The translations under genes were made by a program, and so were the position numbers. Positions 17,840 through 26,181 of a stretch of 64,000 bases of DNA are shown in pieces; within the stretch, counting starts at the first letter, position 1; each line of letters starts with the position of its first letter. The notes beneath the pieces were generated by a model. That model saw only the letters and a program-made list of their open reading frames with translations. It searched no databases and was not told where the DNA came from. The stretch is from Roseomonas indoligenes (GTDB taxonomy: Bacteria; Pseudomonadota; Alphaproteobacteria; Acetobacterales; Acetobacteraceae), in NCBI RefSeq assembly GCF_017813365.1, contig NZ_JAGIZA010000010.1, positions 62,001 to 126,000 of the forward strand, read 5' to 3'.

Positions 17840-18541
17840 TTGCCCGAGGACCGCGAGGTCTCCTCCACCCAGGCCAGCCGCGTCTATGCCCGCCTGCGGG
17901 ATGATGTGATCGCCGGCGCCCTCGCGCCCGGTAGCAAGTTGGCGCTGGACGGGCTGCGTGCCCGCTACGGCGTGGGCATGACGCCTCTGCGGGAGGCGCT
18001 GTACCGGCTCTCCGCCACCCTGCTGGTGGAGGCGCATGACCAGCGCGGCTTCCGTGTGGCGGCGCTCAACCTCGTCCATTTCGAGCAGGTCGTGTGCGCG
18101 CGGGAGCGGCTGGAAACGCTGATGCTGGAGGATTCCATCCGGGCCGGCGATCTGGCCTGGGCGGAGCGTGTCGAGGCATCGCACGCCGCGCTCCGCGCCC
18201 TGCCGATGTATGCCTCCGCCGGATCTGACGCGCTGAACCCTGACTGGCGCCGGGCGCATCACGCGTTCCACTACGAGATCCTCTCCGGCAGCCGCCACTT
18301 CATCCAGGACATGTTCCACGCGATCCTGTGGGACCATTCCAGCCGCTATCGGAACATCCTCCGCCCCCCGCCGCTGGACGAGGCCCTGCTTCGGACCGAC
18401 CACGCGCGGCTGGCAGAGGCGGTGCTGGCGCGGGACGGCGAGATGGCCGTCTTGGTCCTGTGCCGCCACATCCGCCACGGCTCCGCCGCCATCCTAAAGG
18501 CTCTTCAGGGGGCGGCCGGAGATAATTTCGAAAATACTTGA
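17840..18541 (+). CDS. GntR family regulator with FCD domain
   Basis: Starts at TTG (17840) with GGAG about 6 bp upstream; 233 residues. The N-terminal winged HTH is ASRVYARLRDDVIAGALAPG through YGVGMTPLREALYRLSA. The C-terminal all-helical FCD effector domain has histidines typical of its metal/ligand site (HHAFHYEIL, the DHSSRYR region, and RHIRHG near the end). FCD regulators usually repress catabolic operons and are released by an organic acid. Its 3' end contains a copy of the putative operator core and the -35-like hexamer for the next gene. Likely controls itself and the receptor-monooxygenase pair downstream. Confidence 0.88.
   Translation: MPEDREVSSTQASRVYARLRDDVIAGALAPGSKLALDGLRARYGVGMTPLREALYRLSATLLVEAHDQRGFRVAALNLVHFEQVVCARERLETLMLEDSIRAGDLAWAERVEASHAALRALPMYASAGSDALNPDWRRAHHAFHYEILSGSRHFIQDMFHAILWDHSSRYRNILRPPPLDEALLRTDHARLAEAVLARDGEMAVLVLCRHIRHGSAAILKALQGAAGDNFENT
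18522..18537. promoter_or_regulatory. Second GntR operator candidate
   Basis: ATAATTTCGAAAATAC shares 11 of 16 positions with the palindrome at 17815-17830, including the whole core AATTTCGAAA. It lies within the last codons of the GntR gene and directly abuts the TTGACC at 18538, so a bound regulator would block RNA polymerase at the downstream promoter. Confidence 0.55.
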
Positions 18542-18565
18542 CCCCTCATTGCTTGCGCCTAGGCT
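18538..18565 (+). promoter_or_regulatory. Putative sigma-70 promoter for receptor-monooxygenase pair
   Basis: TTGACC (18538-18543) followed after 16 bp by TAGGCT (18560-18565). The -35 matches the consensus in 5 of 6 positions; the -10 is weaker. It lies 55 bp before the receptor start (18620) and immediately downstream of the putative GntR operator. Confidence 0.45.
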
Positions 18566-18619
18566 CGTCCGAAACGGAAACGCAGTCGGCACGGCGCCAC
18601 ACCGGACCGGGGGTATCGG

Positions 18620-20203
18620 ATGATCGGACGCAGAGGGATCCTCGCCATGGCCGGCGGGGCGGCGCTGGGCGCGCCTTCCCTGGCAAAGGCTCAGGCGGAG
18701 CGCACCCTGCGCTTCATCCCGCAGACGGATATCACGAGCTACGACCCGGTCTTCTCCTCCACCCAGGTCACACGCAACTACGCCTACCTCGTCTACGACA
18801 CGCTCTTCGGCCTGGATAAGAACCTTCTGCCCCAGCCCCAGATGGCCGAGGGCTTCACCACCGAGGATGGCGGAAAGCGCTGGACGATCCGCCTGCGCCC
18901 CGACCTCGCCTTCCACGACGGCACGCCCGTCCTCGCCCGGGACTGCGCGGCCAGCATCCGCCGCTGGGGATCGCGCGATCCCTTCGGCCTCTCCCTCATG
19001 GCCGCGACGGACGCGATCGAGACGCCGGACGACCGCACCCTCGTCTTCCGGCTGAACAAGGCATTCCCGCTGCTGACCTTCGGCCTGGCGAAATCCACCG
19101 CCAATTGCGCAGCCATCATGCCGGAGCGGCTGGCCAGGACCCCCGCGCACCAGCAGGTCACGGAAGTCATGGGCAGCGGACCCTTCCGGCTGCTCCGCGA
19201 CGAGAGCGTGATGGGCGCCCGCATCCTCTTCGCCCGGAACGACAGGTATCGCCCGCGCGAGGGCGGGGAGCCCGGCTGGACCGCCGGCCCAAAAGTCGCG
19301 CACTTCGACCGTGTGGAGTGGGTCATCATCCCCGACGCCTCGACCGCCGCAGCGGCCCTGCAGAACGGCGAAGTGGACTGGTGGGAGACGCCGACCCCGG
19401 ACTACCTCCCCCTGCTCGGCCGCCGGCGCGAGCTGGCGGTGGAGGTGAACGACCCCTCCGGCGGCATGCCAGTGATGCGCTTCAACTTCCTGCACCCGCC
19501 CTTCGACAATCCGGCCATCCGCCGCGCCGTGCTGGCCGCCACGAGCCAGCTGGACTTCATGCAGGCCATGGCGGGCACGGACCCGAGCCTGTTCCGCACG
19601 GGCGTCGGCTTCTTTCCGCCGGGCACGCCCTATGCCAGCGATGCCGGCCTCTCCGTCCTCAGCGACACGCCGGACCTCGCCAAGGCGCGGCGCGATATCC
19701 AGGCCGCCGGCTACAAGGGCGAGCAGGTGGTGGTGCTCGGCCCCGGCGACCGCGCCTCAGTGAAAGCCGCGAGCGACGTGGCGGCGGACCTGCTGGCGAA
19801 GATCGGCCTGAACGTCGATTACCAGGTGGCGGACTGGGGCACGGTGAACGCCAAGGCCGTGAAGAAGGACGCGCCCGACCAGGGCGGCTGGAGCGTGTAT
19901 TTCGGCATCTGGAGCGGGCTCTCCGTCATTAACCCCGCCGTCCACCAATCGCTCCAGGGCAATGGCGCCAAGGCTTGGACGGGCTGGCCGGACCTGCCGG
20001 AACTGGAGGCGCTTCGCCAGTCCTGGTTCGACGCGCCGGACCTGCCCGCCCAGCAGCGCGCGGCCCGCGCCATCCAGGAGCGCGCCTTCCAGGACGTGCC
20101 CTACGTCCCGCTCGGCCAGTTCTTCGCCCCGGTGGCCTATCGCCGGAACCTGACGGGCATGGTGACAGGCTTCCCTGTCTTCTGGAACGTGAGGCGGGCC
20201 TGA
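18620..20203 (+). CDS. ABC transporter substrate-binding protein, family 5
   Basis: Periplasmic receptor of the peptide/opine class, 527 residues. The N-terminus MIGRRGILAMAGGAALGAPSLAKAQ is a signal peptide with RR, possibly Tat. It has the family block FHDGTPVLARDCAASIRRW and EVMGSGPFRLLRDE, like the receptor at 13580, of which it is a paralogue. No permease genes accompany it. Its stop overlaps the monooxygenase start (TGATG), so the two proteins are made together: the receptor probably captures the compound that the monooxygenase attacks. Predicted GntR control through the site at 18522. Confidence 0.9.
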   Translation: MIGRRGILAMAGGAALGAPSLAKAQAERTLRFIPQTDITSYDPVFSSTQVTRNYAYLVYDTLFGLDKNLLPQPQMAEGFTTEDGGKRWTIRLRPDLAFHDGTPVLARDCAASIRRWGSRDPFGLSLMAATDAIETPDDRTLVFRLNKAFPLLTFGLAKSTANCAAIMPERLARTPAHQQVTEVMGSGPFRLLRDESVMGARILFARNDRYRPREGGEPGWTAGPKVAHFDRVEWVIIPDASTAAAALQNGEVDWWETPTPDYLPLLGRRRELAVEVNDPSGGMPVMRFNFLHPPFDNPAIRRAVLAATSQLDFMQAMAGTDPSLFRTGVGFFPPGTPYASDAGLSVLSDTPDLAKARRDIQAAGYKGEQVVVLGPGDRASVKAASDVAADLLAKIGLNVDYQVADWGTVNAKAVKKDAPDQGGWSVYFGIWSGLSVINPAVHQSLQGNGAKAWTGWPDLPELEALRQSWFDAPDLPAQQRAARAIQERAFQDVPYVPLGQFFAPVAYRRNLTGMVTGFPVFWNVRRA

Positions 20204-21546
20204 TGCCGATGAATAAAATGGTGCTCGCCGCCAATGCCAACGCCGCCGGCAGCCATGTCGGCGAATGGCGCCACCCCGATGCCTGGGACCACCCGGCCGC
20301 GAACATTCGCAACGCCGTGCGGCTGGCGCAGATCGCCGAGGCCGGGAAGTTCGACCTCCTCTTCCTGGCCGACGGCAACGGGGTCCGGCAGCTCGACAAG
20401 CCCGACCTGTTCCGCGCCACCAGCCCCTCCGACCGGCCGGGCGTTTTCGAGCCGGTGACGCTGCTCTCCGCCCTGGCGATGGCGACGCGGCACATCGGCC
20501 TCGTTGCCACCGCCACCACCACCTATGACGAACCCTTCCACGTCGCGCGCCGCTTCGCCTCGCTCGACCATATCAGCGGCGGCCGCGCCGGCTGGAACCT
20601 TGTGACCACCTCCAACCCCGAGGACGCGCTGAACTTCAGCCACAGCGAGCATGTGGCGCGGGACACGCGCTACGCACGCGCCGGCGAGTTCGCGGCGGTG
20701 GTGAAAGGCTTGTGGGACAGCTGGGCGGACGATGCCTTCCCGCAGGACAAGGCGAGCGGCACCTTCCTGCGCCCGGAGAAGGTCCACATGCTCGACCACG
20801 CGGGCGAGCATTTCCGGGTGCGCGGCCCGCTGAACGCGCCGCGCTCGCCGCAGGGGCACCCCGTGATCTTCTCCGCCGGGCAGTCCGAGACGGGCAAGGA
20901 CCTTTCCGCGCAGCACGCGGACTGTGTTTTCGCGATCGAGGGCAACCTGGCCAACGCGCAGCGCCTCTACGCCGACATCAAGGGCCGCTTGCCGAAGTTC
21001 GGCCGCGCCGCCGACGCCATGCGGATCCTGGCGGGCGTGACGATCTTCGTCGGCGAGACCGAGGCCGAGGCGGACGCGCTGTTCCAGGAGCTGGAGGATC
21101 TCGTCCCACCTGCCGTGGGCGTGGACTACCTCTCCAAGATGCTCGGCCGGTCCATGCGGGACCTCCCGCTGGACGAGCCGATGCCCGAGCTCGACGAGGA
21201 ACATGTCGGCCACACCGGCATCGGCAAGGCCATCCTCCGCGTCGCGCGGGAGGAGGGGCTGACCGTGCGACAGACCTATCAGCGCATCCTGCCGCAGATG
21301 GGCGGCAACATGTTCAAGGGCGACGCGAGGCGGATCGCCGACATCATGGAGGAATGGTTCACCACGGGCGGCTGCGACGGCTTCATGATCGCCGCCCCGG
21401 TCGTCCCGACGGGGCTGGAGCGCTTCATCCGGCTCGTGGTGCCGGAACTGCGGCGGCGCGGGCTGTTCCGCGAGGAGTACGAGGGCCCGACCCTGCGGGA
21501 CAACCTCGGCCTGGCACGGCCGGCCAATCCCTTCTTCCCCAGCTAA
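20203..21546 (+). CDS. Flavin-dependent monooxygenase, NtaA/SnaA/DszA type
   Basis: Luciferase-like (LLM) two-component monooxygenase; uses FMNH2 supplied by a separate reductase, which is not encoded nearby. Start at 20203 overlaps the receptor stop by one base (TGATG) and gives 447 residues, the family norm. Visible family features: EWRHPDAWDHPAANI near the N-terminus, FLADGNG, the FASLDHISGGRAGWNLVTT block, YARAGEF, and SAGQSETGKDLSA. Members oxidise nitrilotriacetate, EDTA, dibenzothiophene sulfone or pristinamycin precursors, so C-N or C-S bond cleavage is plausible, but the substrate is unknown. Confidence 0.9.
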   Translation: MPMNKMVLAANANAAGSHVGEWRHPDAWDHPAANIRNAVRLAQIAEAGKFDLLFLADGNGVRQLDKPDLFRATSPSDRPGVFEPVTLLSALAMATRHIGLVATATTTYDEPFHVARRFASLDHISGGRAGWNLVTTSNPEDALNFSHSEHVARDTRYARAGEFAAVVKGLWDSWADDAFPQDKASGTFLRPEKVHMLDHAGEHFRVRGPLNAPRSPQGHPVIFSAGQSETGKDLSAQHADCVFAIEGNLANAQRLYADIKGRLPKFGRAADAMRILAGVTIFVGETEAEADALFQELEDLVPPAVGVDYLSKMLGRSMRDLPLDEPMPELDEEHVGHTGIGKAILRVAREEGLTVRQTYQRILPQMGGNMFKGDARRIADIMEEWFTTGGCDGFMIAAPVVPTGLERFIRLVVPELRRRGLFREEYEGPTLRDNLGLARPANPFFPS

Positions 21547-21549
21547 GCC

Positions 21550-23868
21550 CTACTGCCCCGACCAGACGCCCCGTCCGGCCTCCCGCGCCTCCGTCTCGCT
21601 CCGCCGAAGCTCGGGTGCGGCGTCGGCGCTGGCGCGGCCGCCGCCGTTGAACAGCACCACGTCGGATAGGTCGCGCCCTTCCACGTTGCAGCGATGGGCG
21701 CCGTCCGAGACGGGTTCGCAGACCACCTCCCGCCCGGCGAGGTAGAGGGCGAGCTGGCGGGCGTACTCCCCGCGCATGCCGATCACCCCGGTCAGCTGCA
21801 GGGCGCGGTTGCCGATCCGCAGCGTGGCGGTGTCCACCACGTTCGCCACGCCCCGGACCGGCGGGGCGCCGCGGGCTGGTTCCGCCGTGCGGGCGGGCGT
21901 GGTGGCGGGCATCGGGGCCTCCGCGGTCTTCGCGCGGTCCGCGTTGCGGACGAAGTCCTGCCAGATGCGGGCGGGCAGGGCGCCGCCGGTCACGTTCCGC
22001 ATGGGGGAGTTGTCGTCATTCCCCACCCAGACGCCGACGACCACATCCGCGGTCATCCCGATGAACCAGGCGTCACGGCTGTCCTGGGTGGTGCCGGTCT
22101 TGCCCGCCACGGGCCGGTCCAGCCGCGCGGCGGTGCCGGTGCCGTTCTGGACCACGGCCAGCATCAGCTCCAGCAATCCCTGCTGGGCGGCAGGGGAAAG
22201 GATCGGGGCGCCGCCGGGCATGGTGTCCGGCCGGGTGAACAGCGCCCGATCCCGCGCGCGGACGCTGCGGACGATGTAGGGCTCCACCGCCCGGTTGCCC
22301 GCGGCCGCGGCGAAGGCGGAGGTCATCTCCAGCAGCGTCGCCTCTCCGGCGCCGAGGGAGACGGCGGGCGCGTCCGGCATCTCCGAGCGCAGCCCCAACT
22401 TCCGCGCCATGTCCAGCACCCGCCGCCGGCCGAGCTGCGTGTAGAGCTGCACCGCCACGGTGTTCACGGAATGGGCGAAGGCGTCCTTCAGGCTCATCGG
22501 GCCGAGGAACCGATCCCCGTAGTTGCCGGGCTCCCAATCGCCGATCCGCACGGGCTGGTCGACCACGGTGGTGCTCGGCGTCATCCCTGATTCGAGCGCG
22601 GCGGCGTAGGTGAAGAGCTTGAAGAGGGAGCCGGGCTGCCGGCGGGCCTGGGTGACACGGTTGAATTGGCTGGTCGCGTAGTCCCGCCCGCCCACGGCGG
22701 CCAGCACGGCGCCGTCATGCGTCATGGCCAGCAGGGCGGCCTGGCTGGCATTCACACGCTTTCCCTCGCCGTCCAACCAGCCTGCCACAACCTTTTCCGC
22801 CAGGTCCTGCAGGGCCGGGTCCAGCGTGGTGCGGACGGAAAGGTCCACGGGCAGGGGGCCGATCAGGCGCCGCGCCTCGGCCTCGACCCAGTCGGCGAAG
22901 TAGCCACGGCCGGTGGAGGTCTCCGGCGGGGCGCGCAGAACCGGGGGAGCGGCGCGTGCGGCCGTGACGGCCTCCGGCGTGGCGTGGCCGGTCTCCTGCA
23001 TAACGGAGAGCACGAGCTCGGCCCGCCTCCAGGCACCCTCCGGATTGCGGTTGGGCGCGAGGCTGGAAGGGGCGCGGACCAGGCCGGCGAGCATCGCCGC
23101 CTCGCCCAGGCTCAGCTCCGAGGCGCCCTTGCCGAAATAGCGGCGGGCGGCGGCGTCCGCCCCCCAGGCGCCGGCGCCGAAATAGGCCGAGTTGAGGTAG
23201 CGGGCGAGGATCTCCTCCTTGCTCAGCCGCGCCTCCAGCCAGAAGGCGATCACCGCCTCCTGGATCTTGCGGGTGAGAGAGCGGTCCTGGGACAGGTAGC
23301 TCAGCCGGGCCAGCTGCTGGGTGATGGTGCTGGCCCCCTGCCGCGCCCGCCCGGCCTCCGCGTTCCGCAGCACGGCGCGGATCAGGCCGCGCGGGTCGAC
23401 CCCGAGATGGTCGTGGAAGCGGCGATCCTCGATCGCGACGATGGCGTCGGCCAGAGGCCTGGGGAGCTTGTCCGCCTCGATCGCATCGCCCCGCAGCACG
23501 CCCCGGGCGGCGAAGGCGGTGCCGTCGCGGGATTCGAGGATGAGGGAGGCCGGCGTGGCGTCCGGCTGCATGCCCCCGCCGACGGGAACCTGGAACATGA
23601 TCCAGGCGAGGGAGCCCAGGCCGAGCAGCGCAAGAAGGCAGATGGCGAGGAGCACCCGGCCGGGCCGCAGCACGCTACGCAGTCTCCCGAGGACGCGGCC
23701 GACAGGGTGTGCCCGCCGGGGTTGGGGTGCGGCGGCCGAGAACGCCGGCTGAGGCGGCGGTGCCGGGGCGGGCGGCGGCAGGGTCGCGGGTTCCGCGCCC
23801 ACCACTGGTCCTGCCCCGGCTTCCCTCTCGGGCCGGCCGAAGCTGTTGCGTCCCGTTCCGCGGGCCAT
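21550..23868 (-). CDS. mrcA: Penicillin-binding protein 1A with SNase-like C-terminus
   Basis: Bifunctional peptidoglycan synthase in the inner membrane. From ATG 23868 it has 772 residues; the frame is open to 24339, but that region encodes another protein in a different frame. Order: Pro/Ala-rich cytoplasmic N-terminus, one transmembrane segment (VLLAICLLALLGLGSLAWIM, about residues 72-91), GT51 glycosyltransferase (AIEDRRFHDHLG, GASTITQQLARL), transpeptidase with SxxK (GSLFK), SVN and KTGT motifs. The last about 101 residues resemble a staphylococcal-nuclease fold (VVDTATLRIGNRALQL ... EAREAGRGVW) but lack the nuclease DGDT motif, so it is probably non-catalytic. Preceded by a secreted Pro/Ala-rich protein gene 28 bp upstream. 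Confidence 0.92.
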   Translation of the reverse strand: MARGTGRNSFGRPEREAGAGPVVGAEPATLPPPAPAPPPQPAFSAAAPQPRRAHPVGRVLGRLRSVLRPGRVLLAICLLALLGLGSLAWIMFQVPVGGGMQPDATPASLILESRDGTAFAARGVLRGDAIEADKLPRPLADAIVAIEDRRFHDHLGVDPRGLIRAVLRNAEAGRARQGASTITQQLARLSYLSQDRSLTRKIQEAVIAFWLEARLSKEEILARYLNSAYFGAGAWGADAAARRYFGKGASELSLGEAAMLAGLVRAPSSLAPNRNPEGAWRRAELVLSVMQETGHATPEAVTAARAAPPVLRAPPETSTGRGYFADWVEAEARRLIGPLPVDLSVRTTLDPALQDLAEKVVAGWLDGEGKRVNASQAALLAMTHDGAVLAAVGGRDYATSQFNRVTQARRQPGSLFKLFTYAAALESGMTPSTTVVDQPVRIGDWEPGNYGDRFLGPMSLKDAFAHSVNTVAVQLYTQLGRRRVLDMARKLGLRSEMPDAPAVSLGAGEATLLEMTSAFAAAAGNRAVEPYIVRSVRARDRALFTRPDTMPGGAPILSPAAQQGLLELMLAVVQNGTGTAARLDRPVAGKTGTTQDSRDAWFIGMTADVVVGVWVGNDDNSPMRNVTGGALPARIWQDFVRNADRAKTAEAPMPATTPARTAEPARGAPPVRGVANVVDTATLRIGNRALQLTGVIGMRGEYARQLALYLAGREVVCEPVSDGAHRCNVEGRDLSDVVLFNGGGRASADAAPELRRSETEAREAGRGVWSGQ

Positions 23869-23896
23869 GCTCAACCCCGCCCTGGCCGGATCGGCA

Positions 23897-24349
23897 TCAG
23901 CGGACGGGATCGACCCAACGGCTCCGCTCCGGCGTGCGGGCCGTGGCGGAGGTGGAGGCGGCGGGCTGGAGGAGCGCGGCGGGGGCGGCCGGCGCTGCCT
24001 GCGGCGCAGCTGCCGCCAGGGCCGGGGTCGGGCTGGCGGGCGGGAGCGGCTGCGCCGCAACCGGCGCGGGCGGGGCAGGGGAGGCGGACCGGGGCGAGGC
24101 GGCCGCGAGGACCGGCGCTTCGGAGGGCGGAGGAGCCGGGTTCCCCCGTGCCGGGGCGGCCCGGCGCGCGCGGCGGGGCGCGGCGTAGCGGGGCGCGGGT
24201 GCGGAGAGGCGCAGGCCGAAGATGCTGGCGATCGCCGCCTCCGGCCCCCAGCTCCGGCCACGCCGCCCCGCCTCTGCCTCTGAAGGAACCAGCAGGGAAA
24301 AGGCCAGCACGGCCATGACCAGGGGGATCGTGCGGGCAAGGGCGGACAC
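23897..24349 (-). CDS. Secreted Ala/Pro-rich hypothetical protein
   Basis: A 150-residue product from GTG 24349, chosen because GGAGG lies 9 bp upstream and the next residues form a signal peptide (SALARTIPLVMAVLAFSLLVPSEAEAG). The mature N-terminus is RRGRSWGPEAAIASIFGLRL, then a long low-complexity Ala/Pro stretch and a short Arg-rich end. No family recognised. It is 28 bp upstream of the PBP1A gene on the same strand, so a periplasmic role linked to cell-wall synthesis is suggested by position only. Confidence 0.6.
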   Translation of the reverse strand: MSALARTIPLVMAVLAFSLLVPSEAEAGRRGRSWGPEAAIASIFGLRLSAPAPRYAAPRRARRAAPARGNPAPPPSEAPVLAAASPRSASPAPPAPVAAQPLPPASPTPALAAAAPQAAPAAPAALLQPAASTSATARTPERSRWVDPVR

Positions 24350-24427
24350 GGAAGGACACCTCCAGGCGGCTACTCGCCCCGGAGAACCGTTCGGACGCCC
24401 ATCCGGTTGCGCCATGGCCCGCCTGTG

Positions 24428-25660
24428 TCAGCCGCGGCGCACCACGTAGTCGCCGGCTTCCAGCGCGGCGATCAGCGCCGTGCCCTGGGCGGCGTCGCGC
24501 ACCTCGATCATCAGTTCCAGCTCCGTGGATTGCACGGTGGGGGCGCCGAAGAGCTGCTGGTGCTTCACCTCGATCACGTTCCCCCCGGCTGCCGAGATGC
24601 GGCGAGAGATGTCGGCGAGCACGCCGGGGCGGTCGGGAATGTCGAAATGCAGGCGCAGGATGCGGCCGTCGCGCAGGAGCTGCCGCAGGAGCACGTTGGA
24701 GAGGGCCCGCGCGTCGATGTTGCCGCCGCAGACGGGGGTGCCCACGCGCCGGCCGGCGAACCGGGCAGGGTGGGCCAGAAGGGCGGCAACGCCGGTAGCG
24801 CCCGCGCCTTCGGCCACCACCTTCGCGCCCTCGGCCAGCAGGGCGATGCCCTGCTCCACCGCGCGTTCCGGCACCACCAGGACTTCGATGCCCAGGCGCC
24901 GCAGCAGGGCCAGCGGGGCCTCGCCCACGTCGCGCACGGCTATGCCCTCGGCGATGGTCGGGCCGCCGACAGAGACGGGCTGGCCCGCCAGGCGCTGCGC
25001 CATGGCCGGATAGCCCTCCACCTCCACCCCGTAGATGCGGAGGTTCGGGTTCATCTCAAGCGCCGCCGCGGCACATCCGGCCAGCAGCCCGCCGCCGCCC
25101 ACGGGGAAGATGAGCGTATCGAGGGCCGGGGCATCCTCCAGCATCTCGATCGCCATCGTGCCCTGGCCCGCGATCACGCCGGGGTCGTCATAGGGATGGA
25201 TGAAGGTCAGCCCCTCGCGCAAGGCCAGCGCGTGGGCATGGGCCGCGGCCTCGGCCAGGGTCTCGCCGTGGAGCACCACCGCGGCGCCCCAGCTCTCCGT
25301 CCGCACCACCTTCGTGGCAGGGGTGAAGCGCGGCATGACGATGGTGGCGCGGACGCCAAGCAGGCTGGCGTGGCGCGCCACGGCCTGGGCGTGGTTGCCG
25401 GCCGACATGGCGATCACGCCCGTCGCCCTCTCCCGCGCCGTCAGCAGGGCGAGGCGGTTCGCCGCCCCGCGTTCCTTGAAGGCGCCGGTGGCCTGGAGAT
25501 TGTCCAGCTTCAGCCAAACGTCGCAGCCCGTCGCGCGGCCCACGGCCGGGGCCGGGATGGTGGGCGTGCGCATCACGGCGCCACGGATCCGCTCCGCCGC
25601 CGCCCGCACATCGGCGAGCGTGACGGCCGGCGCCACCAGGGCGTCCGCGACGGCGCTCAT
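24428..25660 (-). CDS. ilvA: Threonine ammonia-lyase
   Basis: PLP enzyme converting L-threonine to 2-oxobutanoate and ammonia. Start 25660 gives 410 residues. The PLP lysine is K62 in ATGAFKERGAAN, the Gly-rich phosphate loop is VGGGGLLAG, and SAGNHAQAVA is the substrate loop. A C-terminal ACT-like domain (about residues 330-410, DIPDRPGVLADISRRI) may bind an amino acid effector. The shorter length with a single ACT is typical of the form sometimes called TdcB/IlvA-short, so it may be biosynthetic or catabolic. It follows greA by 10 bp on the same strand. Confidence 0.92.
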   Translation of the reverse strand: MSAVADALVAPAVTLADVRAAAERIRGAVMRTPTIPAPAVGRATGCDVWLKLDNLQATGAFKERGAANRLALLTARERATGVIAMSAGNHAQAVARHASLLGVRATIVMPRFTPATKVVRTESWGAAVVLHGETLAEAAAHAHALALREGLTFIHPYDDPGVIAGQGTMAIEMLEDAPALDTLIFPVGGGGLLAGCAAAALEMNPNLRIYGVEVEGYPAMAQRLAGQPVSVGGPTIAEGIAVRDVGEAPLALLRRLGIEVLVVPERAVEQGIALLAEGAKVVAEGAGATGVAALLAHPARFAGRRVGTPVCGGNIDARALSNVLLRQLLRDGRILRLHFDIPDRPGVLADISRRISAAGGNVIEVKHQQLFGAPTVQSTELELMIEVRDAAQGTALIAALEAGDYVVRRG

Positions 25661-25670
25661 CACGGCCGCC

Positions 25671-26141
25671 TCAGAAGACGACCTTGGTGATCTCGACGGA
25701 GCGGGCGCCGCCCGGCGCCGGGACCTCCACACTGTCACCCACCTTGCGCCCGATCAGCGCCTTGGCGAGCGGGGAGGAGATGGAGATCGACCCGTTCTTC
25801 ATGTCCGCCTCATAGGCGCCGATGATCCGGTAGGTCTTCTCGTCCTCCGTCTCCTCATCGACGATCGTGACCCTCGCGCCGAAGCGCACCTGGTCGCCGG
25901 ACATCTTGGAGACGTCGATCACCTCGACGGAGGGGATCACCCCCTCCAGGTCGGCGATGCGGCCCTCGATGAAGGACTGCTTCTCGCGCGCCGCGTGGTA
26001 CTCGGCATTTTCCGAGAGATCGCCATGGGCGCGCGCCTCCGCGATGGCGCGGATCACGGCCGGGCGCTCCTCGGCGCGCAGGACGCGCAGCTCGTCCTCG
26101 AGACGAGCGAGGCCCTCGGCGGTCATCGGGAACTTCTGCAT
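25671..26141 (-). CDS. greA: Transcription elongation factor GreA
   Basis: Rescues backtracked RNA polymerase by stimulating transcript cleavage. 156 residues. The N-terminal coiled coil has the acidic tip motif GDLSENAEYHAAREKQ at about residues 40-55, and the C-terminal FKBP-like domain runs through SISISSPLAKALIGRKVGD. Length is standard. Located between carB and ilvA on the same strand, as in other alphaproteobacteria; three GC-rich hairpins occupy the 190-bp carB-greA gap. Confidence 0.97.
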   Translation of the reverse strand: MQKFPMTAEGLARLEDELRVLRAEERPAVIRAIAEARAHGDLSENAEYHAAREKQSFIEGRIADLEGVIPSVEVIDVSKMSGDQVRFGARVTIVDEETEDEKTYRIIGAYEADMKNGSISISSPLAKALIGRKVGDSVEVPAPGGARSVEITKVVF

Positions 26142-26181
26142 GGCGGGTTTCCCCCGGGACTGGCGGTCACGTCTCACGAAA

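Noticed and set aside
23969-24339. N-terminal extension of PBP1A to 929 residues in its open frame.
   Set aside because: The upstream region is better explained by the separate signal-peptide protein in another frame with a good Shine-Dalgarno; the PBP reading there is Pro/Arg-rich noise.
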